From: Clostridia bacterium
GTDB taxonomy: Bacteria > Bacillota > Clostridia > Christensenellales > Aristaeellaceae
Length of the DNA stretch: 64,000 nucleotides
Direction: 5' to 3'
Assembly: GCA_017412715.1 (NCBI GenBank)
Contig: JAFPWU010000034.1
Location: 1-64,000, forward strand
This document shows positions 18,442-27,083 of the stretch, one piece after another. The translations under genes and the position numbers were made by a program. Every line of letters begins with the position of its first letter. Positions within the stretch are counted from its first letter, which is position 1. Below the pieces are notes generated by a model. The model was not told where the DNA came from, did no database searches, and was given only the letters and a program-made list of their open reading frames with translations.

Positions 18442-19947
18442 ATGGCGGCAAACAAAGAGGTGCTGCTGGAAGTCCACGACATGGTCAAGAACTTCGGCGT
18501 GACCGTTGCCTTGAACCATGTGGACTTCGTGGTCAAACGCGGCGAGATCCGCGGGCTGATCGGCGAAAATGGCAGCGGCAAATCCACTGTGTCCTCGATC
18601 ATCAGCGGCATGCAAAAGCCCACCAGCGGCACCATGACCTACAAGGGCCAGCCATGGGCGCCCGCCTCTACCCTGGAAGCCCAGGGCAAAGGCATCTGCA
18701 TGATCGTGCAGGAGGCTGGCACCATCCAGGGCATCCCGGTGGCGGACAACATTTTCCTGGGACATGAAAAAATGTTCATGCGCGGACCCGTCGTGAACCA
18801 TGGCAAAATGGTGAAGGAAGCCCAGAGCCTGCTGGATAAGCTGGGCATCGATATCGACGCCTCCGAGCGCACCGAGCGATTGAGCATGCAGCAGTGCAAG
18901 CTGGTGGAGATCGCCAAGGGCATGTACTGGGACCCTGAAATCTTCATCGTGGACGAAACCACCACAGCCCTTTCCCAGTCCGGCCGCACCCTGCTGTACA
19001 GGCTGATGCACGAACTGCGGGACAACGGCAAGGCCGTGCTGTTCATCAGCCATGACCTGGAGGAGCTCATTGAGCAGTGCGACGCTGTGACTGTGCTTCG
19101 CGACGGCAAGATCATCGGCTCCCTGGACAAGGAAGAGTTTGATCCCGACGTAATGAAAAAGATGATGGTAGGCCGCGAGATCAAGGGCGGCTACTATCGC
19201 AGCGATTACGATGGGTATTCCGACGAAGTGGTGCTGAAGGCCGACTGTATCACCACCCGCCACGACCTGATGTGCTTTGATCTGGAATTGCACAAGGGCG
19301 AAATCCTGGGCATCGGCGGCCTCTCCGAATGCGGCATGCACACCGTGGGCAAGGCGCTGTTTGGGGCAGAAAAGATTTTGGACGGCCAGGTGACCGTAGG
19401 CCCCGGCAAGACCGTGGTCAAGGACCCCGAAACCGCTATCCGGAACAGCATCGGCTACACCAGCAAGGACCGCGACCGGGAATCGGTTGGTCTTTCCGGT
19501 TCTATCCATGAAAACATCGCTTCCACCGGCTATATCGTCAACCGCCTGTTTGGCCCCATCATTTCCTTCCGCAAGGAAAAGAAATACGTGGCCAAGGAAA
19601 TCCGGGACCTGAGCCTCAAATGCGCTTCTCCCTATCACACCGTGAACACCCTTTCCGGCGGCAACAAGCAGAAGGTGGTATTCGGCAAGTGGATCGGCGC
19701 GGATTCCCAGATCCTGATCCTGGACTGCCCCACCCGCGGCATCGATATCGGCGTCAAGGCCGCCATGTACCAGCTGATCTACAAGTTCAAGAAGGAGGGC
19801 CGCTCCATCCTGCTGATCAGCGAGGAATTGCAGGAGCTGATCGGCATGAGCGACCGCATCCTGATCATGAAGGACGGCAAAGTCGTTTATGAGACCAAGC
19901 GCGCCGATAATCCCACCGAAAACGACCTGATCGAGCACATGATTTGA
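18442..19947 (+). CDS. Ribose/galactose-type sugar ABC transporter ATPase (two NBDs)
   Basis: Cytoplasmic ATPase of 501 residues with two fused nucleotide-binding domains, as in RbsA/MglA/XylG. The first has a normal Walker A (GENGSGKST, about residues 39-47), while its signature is LSMQQ. The second lacks a normal Walker A (GLSECGMHT) but has a canonical LSGGNKQ, the usual asymmetry of this family. It starts one base after the GH2 stop and is followed by a permease, binding protein and second permease. It should energise uptake of a uronide or oligosaccharide. Confidence 0.94.
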   Translation: MAANKEVLLEVHDMVKNFGVTVALNHVDFVVKRGEIRGLIGENGSGKSTVSSIISGMQKPTSGTMTYKGQPWAPASTLEAQGKGICMIVQEAGTIQGIPVADNIFLGHEKMFMRGPVVNHGKMVKEAQSLLDKLGIDIDASERTERLSMQQCKLVEIAKGMYWDPEIFIVDETTTALSQSGRTLLYRLMHELRDNGKAVLFISHDLEELIEQCDAVTVLRDGKIIGSLDKEEFDPDVMKKMMVGREIKGGYYRSDYDGYSDEVVLKADCITTRHDLMCFDLELHKGEILGIGGLSECGMHTVGKALFGAEKILDGQVTVGPGKTVVKDPETAIRNSIGYTSKDRDRESVGLSGSIHENIASTGYIVNRLFGPIISFRKEKKYVAKEIRDLSLKCASPYHTVNTLSGGNKQKVVFGKWIGADSQILILDCPTRGIDIGVKAAMYQLIYKFKKEGRSILLISEELQELIGMSDRILIMKDGKVVYETKRADNPTENDLIEHMI

Positions 19948-19962
19948 GAGGAGGCGAGGACA

Positions 19963-20922
19963 ATGAAAGAAAAGCTGAACAGAATCGTTGAAAACCGTTG
20001 GTTCAATCGCCTCTTGACCCCCGCCATCCTGGTGCTCGTGGCGCTGTTCTTCACCGTGGCCACCGGCGGACGGTTCGCAACTCCCCGCAATCTTCAATTG
20101 ATGATCGACCAGGCGCTGATCGTAGCCACCGTGGCCACCGGCGCGGTGTTCATCTTCGCCACCGGCAATGTGAACATCTCCATGGGCGCGGCCACCGCCC
20201 TGATCGCCACCATCGCGGCCAAGGCCTATGTGGCCACCGAATCCATTCCGCTGATGTTTGTGATCGCCATTGTGGCGGGCGCCATCGTGCTGGCCATCAC
20301 GGCCCTCTTGTCCACCGCCCTGCATGTGCGCGTGCTGTACATCACCGTGGTCATGATGACGCTGCTCTCCTCGTTGCAGAAGGGCATCCTGGGGTCCTCC
20401 ACGGTGTCGCTGCCCTACGCGGTGTACAGCGGCATGAAAAACGCGGGCCTGCCCTATATCATTTTTATTGCCTTCTTCATTCTCTGCCTGGTGATGTTCC
20501 ACTTTACGTCCTTCGGGCGCAAGCTGCGCTACATCGGCATCAATGATACCTGCGCCGAGCTCACCGGCTTCAAAAAGAGCCGCTACCTGTTCTGGGGCTT
20601 CGTGGTGGCAGGCGTGGGCGTGGGCCTGGGCGCGATCCTGACCATCATCCGCGCCGGCTCCATCTCCACCGATACCGCCTCCTCCCTCAACATGGACTGC
20701 ATGCTGGCCATCGTGCTGGGCGGCATGAGCGCCTTCGGCGGCAGCCGCAGCTACACCTGGAGCGCTATTCTGGGCGCTGTGCTGGTCACCGTGCTCAACA
20801 CCGGTCTGCAAATGATGGGCGTTTCCAGCACCATCATTCAGGCCATCCGCGGCATCATCTTTATCGTGCTCCTGGTCATGAGCCAGAAACGGCCCAACGG
20901 CCTGCCCTCCCGGGACGGCTGA
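19963..20922 (+). CDS. RbsC-type sugar ABC transporter permease 1
   Basis: Polytopic inner-membrane permease, 319 residues, about nine hydrophobic segments. The NVNISMGAATALIATIAAK segment is the characteristic RbsC-family motif (normally DLSVG). A good ribosome-binding site (GAGGAGGCGAGG) precedes the ATG. Pairs with the second permease at 22261-23292. Confidence 0.92.
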   Translation: MKEKLNRIVENRWFNRLLTPAILVLVALFFTVATGGRFATPRNLQLMIDQALIVATVATGAVFIFATGNVNISMGAATALIATIAAKAYVATESIPLMFVIAIVAGAIVLAITALLSTALHVRVLYITVVMMTLLSSLQKGILGSSTVSLPYAVYSGMKNAGLPYIIFIAFFILCLVMFHFTSFGRKLRYIGINDTCAELTGFKKSRYLFWGFVVAGVGVGLGAILTIIRAGSISTDTASSLNMDCMLAIVLGGMSAFGGSRSYTWSAILGAVLVTVLNTGLQMMGVSSTIIQAIRGIIFIVLLVMSQKRPNGLPSRDG

Positions 20923-20982
20923 CACGCGCGAAATCCTTCCAAGGTTTCCATATACCCCACAACAAAACAGGAGGAAAAGAAA

Positions 20983-22188
20983 ATGAAAAACATGAAGCGC
21001 ATCCTGGTTTCCCTGCTGCTGGTGGTCTGCCTGCTGGTGGTCTGCCTGACCGCCTCCGCCGAAGCTCCCCAGTACAAAAAGATGAAAATCGCCTGGGGCA
21101 CCAACACCACCTCTGAAGCCTTCGTGAAAATGCAGAACTTCTTCAAAGACGTGCTGGGCCCGGCTCTGAACGTTGAGTTCATGTACTCCGAAGCCCTGAC
21201 CGACGCCGGTTCCATGATCTCCTTCATTGAGAGCGCCTACATCAACGGCTGCGACGGCGTAGTCATGGACCTGGCCAACTTCATCGATCAGGGCGCTCCT
21301 GTAGCCCAGGATTTCGGCATGTTCTTTGTCGGCATCTCTTCCGCTGATGCCGTGGAGAATCTGGAGTTGCCCAACTACATTTCCGTGGTAGGCGCCTCCG
21401 CTGCCGGTTATGGCGAAAGCTATGCCAAGGCCATCCAGTCCGTGGTGGGTGACGGCGAAGAACACGCCATCATGATCCTGTCCGGCGCAGCCCCCTATGG
21501 CGCTACCTCCTTCATCGAGGGTACTGTGGGCTCCCTGCGCGCGCTGCAGGATGTGTACGGCCTGACCTATGAAAATGATTTGTACGCCATGGCCACCTCC
21601 TCCACCCAGGTGGAAGCTGCCAACGACAAAAACGTGAAGATCACCGTGGTTCCCGGCATGGGCGATCTGACCGCCACCGTGAGCCCCCTGCTGCAAACCG
21701 GTGAATATGATGTGATCGTGGGCACCACCGACATTTACTCCAGCCTGTCCGTGGCCGTGGACGAAGTTGAAAAGGCCACCGGCAAGAACATCAGCTTCAT
21801 CAGCCGCAACGTGTTCTCCGATACCGTTTCCACCGCCATGAACGGTGTGGATTCCACCGGCAACCCTGTGGTGGACGCCATCGTGTGCAACGGCACCTTC
21901 GAGCACATCTCCTCCGTGGTCTTGCTGCGCAACTGCTTCGACGGCTTTGAGGCCCAGATGCGCGGCGAGGGCCGTCCCAGCCGCGTGCCCGGCATGAATC
22001 CCCTGGTCATCACCTCCGCTGAGGAATACAACGCCCTGTCCAGCGACGATATGCCCTATTCCTTCGCGGCCATTGAGGATATCATCGCCCTGACCAGCCT
22101 CGTGAACCCTGACGTGACCTGGGAAGACATCAACACCTACGGCCAGTCCCTGACCACCGAGAACATTCTGATCAAGTACGCCAAGTAA
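20983..22188 (+). CDS. Sugar-binding protein of the ribose-type ABC transporter
   Basis: Extracellular binding protein of 401 residues of the periplasmic-binding type 1 fold (KKMKIAWGTNTTSEAF, NGCDGVVMDLANF). The signal peptide spans about residues 1-24 and ends ASA-EA. The cysteines in it are not in a lipobox context, so lipid anchoring is doubtful. It is placed between two permease genes, with AGGAGG upstream of the ATG. The ligand is inferred to be a glucuronide or uronate-containing oligosaccharide from the operon. Confidence 0.9.
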   Translation: MKNMKRILVSLLLVVCLLVVCLTASAEAPQYKKMKIAWGTNTTSEAFVKMQNFFKDVLGPALNVEFMYSEALTDAGSMISFIESAYINGCDGVVMDLANFIDQGAPVAQDFGMFFVGISSADAVENLELPNYISVVGASAAGYGESYAKAIQSVVGDGEEHAIMILSGAAPYGATSFIEGTVGSLRALQDVYGLTYENDLYAMATSSTQVEAANDKNVKITVVPGMGDLTATVSPLLQTGEYDVIVGTTDIYSSLSVAVDEVEKATGKNISFISRNVFSDTVSTAMNGVDSTGNPVVDAIVCNGTFEHISSVVLLRNCFDGFEAQMRGEGRPSRVPGMNPLVITSAEEYNALSSDDMPYSFAAIEDIIALTSLVNPDVTWEDINTYGQSLTTENILIKYAK

Positions 22189-22260
22189 TGATCCATTGCC
22201 GCCGGGGCCGATCCCGGCTCCGGCGGCGTCTATCGGAACCTTTTGGAAGGAGGCTCGACC

Positions 22261-23292
22261 ATGAAACGCACCAGCAAAGGCGTGAAAATCCTCAAATCCG
22301 TGGGCATTGCGCTGGCCTTGCCCATCATCATGTACGTGATCATGGAGCTGCTGGTTTATGCCACCCAGGGCAAGCATCTGTTCAACTCCATCCTGGACAT
22401 TCGCAATTTGATCCGCGGCGCCGGTATTTCCGCCGCCGTCGCCTTCGCCCTCTCCATGAACCTGACCAGCGGCCGTATGGACCTGTCCCTGGGCGCGCAG
22501 CGCGTAGCCGGCACCATCCTGGGCGGCTTGCTGGCCCAGGTGCTGGGACTTTCCGGCATCTGGTATCTGGTTTTCGCCGTGATCTTCGGCATCCTGTTTG
22601 GCGCGCTTGTGGGCACCGCTTTCGTCACCCTGCGCGTACCGCCCATGGTGCTTGGTATCGGCATGGCCTGCATCCTGGAATGCCTGGGCTTTGCCACCTC
22701 GGGCGGCATCGGCCTGCGCATCGTGGGCATGCCCGGCACCGAGATCCTCTCCAACGCCACCTTCACCATTGTCGTCATTGCCATCATGGTGGTGTTCATG
22801 CTGTTCCTGATGACCTACACCCGCTTCAGCTACAACTTCCGCGCGGTGCGCGGCAGCCAGCAGATCGCCCGCAACAGCGGCATCAACGTGTTTTTGAACG
22901 TGGCCATCTGCTACACCGTGGCCGGCGCACTGGTGTGCGTATCCGGCATCCTGGACAGCGCCTTCTCTGGCTCCATGAACGCCAGCATGGGCCTGACCAG
23001 CAACGGCTCGGTCATGGCCAATATGTTTGCCATGATGATCGGCTGCACCTTCCTGGCCCGGTACATCAACCAGGCCGTGGGCGTGCTTTCCGCCGCGGTG
23101 GCCCTGCGCATCTTCGCCATGGGGCTGACCGCCTTCAACGTGTCCGACGCTGTATCCAGCTGCATCAACATGGCGCTGTTCATCGCCTTCCTGGTATGGC
23201 AGGCCAACAGCAACGTGCTCAAGCAGCGCAAGTATGACCAGGCGCGCATCGCCCAAGCGCAGGAAATGAAGCGTCAGCGGGCAGCCGCATAA
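22261..23292 (+). CDS. RbsC-type sugar ABC transporter permease 2
   Basis: Second permease of the transporter, 343 residues. It has the family motif region (NLTSGRMDLSLGAQRVAGTI) and many hydrophobic segments. ATG 22261 follows GGAAGGAGG by seven bases; an earlier in-frame ATG at 22243 lies upstream of that site. Two different RbsC-type permeases in one operon suggest a heterodimeric channel. The C-terminal tail is basic and cytoplasmic. Confidence 0.92.
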   Translation: MKRTSKGVKILKSVGIALALPIIMYVIMELLVYATQGKHLFNSILDIRNLIRGAGISAAVAFALSMNLTSGRMDLSLGAQRVAGTILGGLLAQVLGLSGIWYLVFAVIFGILFGALVGTAFVTLRVPPMVLGIGMACILECLGFATSGGIGLRIVGMPGTEILSNATFTIVVIAIMVVFMLFLMTYTRFSYNFRAVRGSQQIARNSGINVFLNVAICYTVAGALVCVSGILDSAFSGSMNASMGLTSNGSVMANMFAMMIGCTFLARYINQAVGVLSAAVALRIFAMGLTAFNVSDAVSSCINMALFIAFLVWQANSNVLKQRKYDQARIAQAQEMKRQRAAA

Positions 23293-23367
23293 AGGAAAAG
23301 AGAAGCAAGCGAAATGGGCTGGGGAGCGATAGCGCCCTCGCCCGTTTTTGATAAAGGAGGACTGCCC

Positions 23368-24117
23368 ATGAATCCTGAGCAGGAGCAGCGCGGCCGCTAC
23401 AAGCCTGATTACACCGGCATGACGCTGCGCGTATATGATTATTGCCAGATGAAGGATTTTGAAGATAAAGAGCAAATCTATTCCTTGGATTTCATCGTGA
23501 AGGACGACGATGCGAGGACAGACCGTCCGGCAGTGATCTTTGTGCACGGCGGTGGCTTCCTGATGCCCAATGACCGGCGGCAGGCGTACATCAGCCTGTT
23601 TGCCCGCGATCTGACCAATGCCGGATACGCCGTGGTTTCTCCTGATTATCCCCAGTTCGCGACGGAAGAGGCCCTGGAACAGGCGGGCGGCGAGGAAGCC
23701 GCCTACGAAAAAGCCGGGGAGGCCGTGCACCGGGCATACGAATACCTGAACCATCACGCCGACGCCCTGGGCGTCGATCCCGCGCGTATCCATATCATGG
23801 GCGGCAGCGCCGGGGCCATGGCGGCCTTTTACGCCATCGGGAATCATCAGGACGCCTATCGCGCTTTTATCAACTGCTGGGGCGCGCCGCTGACGCTGCC
23901 GGATATGCGGGCGTTTCCGCCTACGCTGTCCATTCACGGCGACAGTGATCAGCTGGTTTCCTATGATCGGGAACTGCCTGTCCAGGATTCGCTGGAAAAA
24001 GCAAACGTCCTACATCGCCTGATCACCCTGCCCGGGCAGCCGCATACGCCCCTGGGAAAATACCGGGAGTTTCTGCCTGATATTTTGGAATGGCTTCAGC
24101 AGGGGGAAGAATCATGA
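23368..24117 (+). CDS. Alpha/beta-hydrolase (esterase-like)
   Basis: Predicted serine esterase of 249 residues without signal peptide. The oxyanion-hole motif HGGGF (about residue 54) and nucleophile elbow GGSAG (about 139) are clear, with later aspartate (HGDSDQLV) and histidine (PGQPHTP) candidates for a full triad. It resembles the BD-FAE/carboxylesterase group that removes acetyl groups from sugars. AAAGGAGG precedes ATG 23368. The next gene starts in its stop codon (ATGA). Removal of acyl groups from imported uronides is inferred. Confidence 0.85.
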   Translation: MNPEQEQRGRYKPDYTGMTLRVYDYCQMKDFEDKEQIYSLDFIVKDDDARTDRPAVIFVHGGGFLMPNDRRQAYISLFARDLTNAGYAVVSPDYPQFATEEALEQAGGEEAAYEKAGEAVHRAYEYLNHHADALGVDPARIHIMGGSAGAMAAFYAIGNHQDAYRAFINCWGAPLTLPDMRAFPPTLSIHGDSDQLVSYDRELPVQDSLEKANVLHRLITLPGQPHTPLGKYREFLPDILEWLQQGEES

Positions 24118-24995
24118 TGAAAATCGACACGCATATTCACGCCGCGCCGCAGCGGATCGAAAAGGAGGCCTCTCCCTGGAATCCGCAGGCCTGCTACTGT
24201 GCCGAGCCCGAGGAGCTGATCGCCCATTTGCGGTCCCAGGGAATCGGAAAGGCCATCCTCATGAGCGGCGGCGAAACCGATCACCGGGAGCTGGTGGGCA
24301 ACGCCGCCTGCCGGCGCATGGCGGCGGAGCATCCAGGCGTGCTGTACTGGATGTGTAATTTTGATCCCGACGCGCCCGAAACCGTGATGGACCGCATGAA
24401 GCGGTATCGGGATATGGGCGCTGTGGGCGTAGGCGAACTGATGATCAACCGGTGGATCGACGATCCCATGATCCAGGAGATCTTCCGCTGCGCTGAGATT
24501 CTTGAGATGCCCGTTACCTTCCACATGAGTCCGGAGCCGGGATACAGCTACGGCATCTGTGATCGGGCCGGGCTGCCGCTGCTGGAGGAGAGCCTGCGGC
24601 GGTATCCGGGGCTCAAATTCTTCGGCCACAGCCAGGTATTCTGGCTGGAGATCTCCGCCGATTGCCCAAAGGAGAGCAACGCCCAGCGGTCCGGTATGGG
24701 ACGCGGAAGGGTGATTCCCGGCAGGATCGGGGAATTGATGGATCGGTACGCCAACCTGTACTGTGATTTATCAGCCTTCAGCGGCAGCATGGCCATTCTG
24801 CGCGACCCGAAATACGGCCTGTCTTTCCTGGAAAAATATCAGGATCGGCTGTGCTACGCCACCGACACCATGAATCGTCACGAAACGTTTCCTTTGGGCC
24901 GGTTTTTGGACGAGCTGGCGCAACGCGGCGCTTTGCGCCAGGAAGCGTATGAGAAAATCGCATGGCGCAACGCGGAGAATATTTACAGAATCTAA
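24114..24995 (+). CDS. TIM-barrel metal-dependent amidohydrolase (COG2159-like)
   Basis: Predicted metal-dependent hydrolase, 293 residues. The metal-binding HxH is in KIDTHIHAAP near the start; later histidines (TFHMSPEP, FFGHSQVFW) and the aspartate in YATDTMNRHETFP complete the amidohydrolase pattern. Members of this family hydrolyse or decarboxylate ring and amide compounds, so the reaction is open. It overlaps the esterase stop by four bases and precedes the GH3 gene. Its presence in a hexuronate operon is unusual and its substrate is unknown. Confidence 0.8.
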   Translation: MMKIDTHIHAAPQRIEKEASPWNPQACYCAEPEELIAHLRSQGIGKAILMSGGETDHRELVGNAACRRMAAEHPGVLYWMCNFDPDAPETVMDRMKRYRDMGAVGVGELMINRWIDDPMIQEIFRCAEILEMPVTFHMSPEPGYSYGICDRAGLPLLEESLRRYPGLKFFGHSQVFWLEISADCPKESNAQRSGMGRGRVIPGRIGELMDRYANLYCDLSAFSGSMAILRDPKYGLSFLEKYQDRLCYATDTMNRHETFPLGRFLDELAQRGALRQEAYEKIAWRNAENIYRI

Positions 24996-25068
24996 GAAGG
25001 AACACATCTGCCGCCGGGAAGGCGGTTATCAGAAGAGCTTATAATGAACCTTGCAGGAGGACAAAGCC

Positions 25069-26814
25069 ATGATTGACTTGAAGGCCAAACCGTTTTACCT
25101 GAACGACGCGCAAATCGCCTGGGTGCGGGATACCCTGGCCGGAATGACCCGGGAGGAAAAAATCGGCCAGCTGTTTGTTCTGATGACCTATATGCCCGGC
25201 GTGGATGAAAACCGCATCAAAGCCGAAATCAGCGCCAGCCATCCCGGCGGCCTGCGCTGGCAGCGCAAGGATTCTCGGGAGGCCTGGCAGCAGAACAGGC
25301 TGTATCAGCAGCACAGCCGCATCCCCATGCTGATCGCCGGCAACTGCGATACCGGCGGCGCGGAGTGCGTGCCCGACGGCACCTATGTGGCCACGGCGGC
25401 CCAAGCCTGTGCCGGCGGCGATCCAGAAACGGCGTATCACATCGGCCTCACCAGCGCCCGGGAAGCGGGCAGCATCGGCGTCAATTGGCTGTTCAACCCG
25501 GTGTGCGACCTGTACATGAATTGGCGCAACACCATCGTCAACACCCGCTCCTACGGTGCGGATCCGGATAAGGTGCTGGTCATGACCCGCGCCTACATCA
25601 AGGGCGTCAAGGATTCGGGCTTTACCATCGCCTGCAACGCCAAGCATTTTCCCGGCGACGGCACCGAGGAGCGCGACCAGCACCTGGTCATGGGCTGCAA
25701 CGACCTGAGCGCGGCGGAATGGCGCAAAACCTTCGGCAAGGTGTACCAGGGGCTGATCGACGACGGCATTGAAACCGTGATGGTGGGGCACATCGCCCAG
25801 CGCGCCCTGAGCAAGGAGCTGAATCCCGATTTGACCGACGCCGATATCCTGCCCGCCACCCTGTCGCCCGAGCTTTTGCAGGGCGTGCTGCGCAAGGAAC
25901 TGGGCTTCAACGGCCTGATCATCACCGACGCCTCCCAGATGATCGGCTTCGCCGCGGTCATGCCCCGGAAGGACGCGTTGCCCGCCGCCATCAACGCCGG
26001 CTGCGATATGCTTTTGTTCGCCAATGATCCCCAGGAGGACTTTGGCTATATCCGGGACGCGCTGGAAAAGGGCGTTATTTCCCAGGAGCGCCTGGAGGAA
26101 GCGCTGACCCGCATCCTTGCGCTGAAAGCACATTTGGGGCTGCGCAAGGAGAGCTATGCTTTCCCCGCCGAGGAGCTGCGCGAAAAATGGGTGGGCAATG
26201 CCGAGCATATCGCCTTCCGCAGGGAAGCCGCTGAAAAATGCCTGACGCTGGTGAAGGATACCCAGCATCTGCTGCCCATCGATCCCAAAGGCAAGCGCGC
26301 CTGGCTGGTGTATGTTCACGCCATCCCCAACAGCAAGGCCTATCAGGGCGATCCCACCATGGACGTGGTCAGGGAGGAGCTGGAGCAGGCCGGCTTCCAG
26401 GTGGACGTATGTCCCACCTTCTACGATCTGGAGGCAAAAAACGGCGTGGACTTCCGCAATTTCATCGCCATCATGGAAAAGGGTTCCCGGGAAGAATTGA
26501 AGAAAAAGTACGATGTGATTTTCCTGGTGCTGAATTATTACGGCTATGCCCAGACCAACGAGGTGCGCGTCACCTGGAGCTACGACCATTCCATCGATCA
26601 GCCCTGGTACCTCAGCGAAGTGCCCACGGTGGCCGTGAGCCTGAACTACACCAATCATCTGATCGACGTGCCCCAGGCCAGGACCTTTATCAACGCCTAT
26701 GGCAGTAAGCGAGAGAATATCCACGCCCTGGTGGAGCGCGTTACCGGCAAAGCGCCCTTCACCGGCACGGCGGAGGAGACCGTGTTCTGCGGCCGCTGGG
26801 AAACCAGACTGTAA
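25069..26814 (+). CDS. Glycoside hydrolase family 3, NagZ-like
   Basis: Probable intracellular exo-beta-glycosidase of 581 residues. The GH3 barrel occupies about 1-370, with KHFPG at 192-196, a D203-x-H205 pair at the place where NagZ-type enzymes have their catalytic Asp-His dyad, and nucleophile D287 in LIITDAS. A second domain follows (about 390-581). The dyad points to beta-N-acetylhexosaminidase-type activity rather than beta-glucosidase. ATG 25069 follows AGGAGG by eight bases. Last gene of the island operon before the right repeat. Confidence 0.85.
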   Translation: MIDLKAKPFYLNDAQIAWVRDTLAGMTREEKIGQLFVLMTYMPGVDENRIKAEISASHPGGLRWQRKDSREAWQQNRLYQQHSRIPMLIAGNCDTGGAECVPDGTYVATAAQACAGGDPETAYHIGLTSAREAGSIGVNWLFNPVCDLYMNWRNTIVNTRSYGADPDKVLVMTRAYIKGVKDSGFTIACNAKHFPGDGTEERDQHLVMGCNDLSAAEWRKTFGKVYQGLIDDGIETVMVGHIAQRALSKELNPDLTDADILPATLSPELLQGVLRKELGFNGLIITDASQMIGFAAVMPRKDALPAAINAGCDMLLFANDPQEDFGYIRDALEKGVISQERLEEALTRILALKAHLGLRKESYAFPAEELREKWVGNAEHIAFRREAAEKCLTLVKDTQHLLPIDPKGKRAWLVYVHAIPNSKAYQGDPTMDVVREELEQAGFQVDVCPTFYDLEAKNGVDFRNFIAIMEKGSREELKKKYDVIFLVLNYYGYAQTNEVRVTWSYDHSIDQPWYLSEVPTVAVSLNYTNHLIDVPQARTFINAYGSKRENIHALVERVTGKAPFTGTAEETVFCGRWETRL

Positions 26815-27029
26815 GCTTCAAAAACGCAGATCTAAAAGAGAGGCCGCAAAGGACATATGCACGTCAATGATATTTGTTTCATTTGCATGAGATAATGCCA
26901 AACGATCCGTGTATAATCAGAATGGTCTTAGGCAAAATTGCTGCCTTTGATTTCGCATGGTGATATTGCAATCGTCTCGGATTGAAACATGTGCGGCAGT
27001 CGCTTTCTTTGAATCACGAGTATATGAAC
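26815..27029. other. AT-rich gap between GH3 gene and right repeat
   Basis: The stretch is richer in A/T than its neighbours. It holds an isolated TATAAT (26912-26917) with no matching -35 and no gene I can support. Confidence 0.5.
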
Positions 27030-27067
27030 GGGGCTGTCTCACTAAGATCATTTTGAGACAGCCCCTT
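27030..27067. repeat. 38-bp palindromic direct repeat, right copy
   Basis: Identical over 38 bases (both 12-bp arms, the 12-base loop and two trailing T residues) to 11809-11846, same orientation, 15,221 bp apart. It follows the last island gene and may also act as its terminator. Confidence 0.9.
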
Positions 27068-27083
27068 CTTCAAGCCTCCGAGC

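Noticed and set aside
18412..23937. Antisense open frame of about 1,840 codons opposite the GH2/ABC/SBP genes
   Set aside because: It is a by-product of GC-rich codon bias; its translation is His/Gly/Gln-rich low-complexity sequence with no family motif, while the plus strand carries clear genes with ribosome-binding sites.
24882..24891. Perfect palindrome GAAACGTTTC, like a LacI half of the 4758/4833 operators
   Set aside because: It lies inside the amidohydrolase coding sequence with no promoter nearby and is only 10 bp long, so chance is more likely.
26912..26917. TATAAT hexamer after the GH3 gene
   Set aside because: The closest -35-like hexamer (TTGCAT, 26883) is 23 bases away and there is no plus-strand gene to serve.
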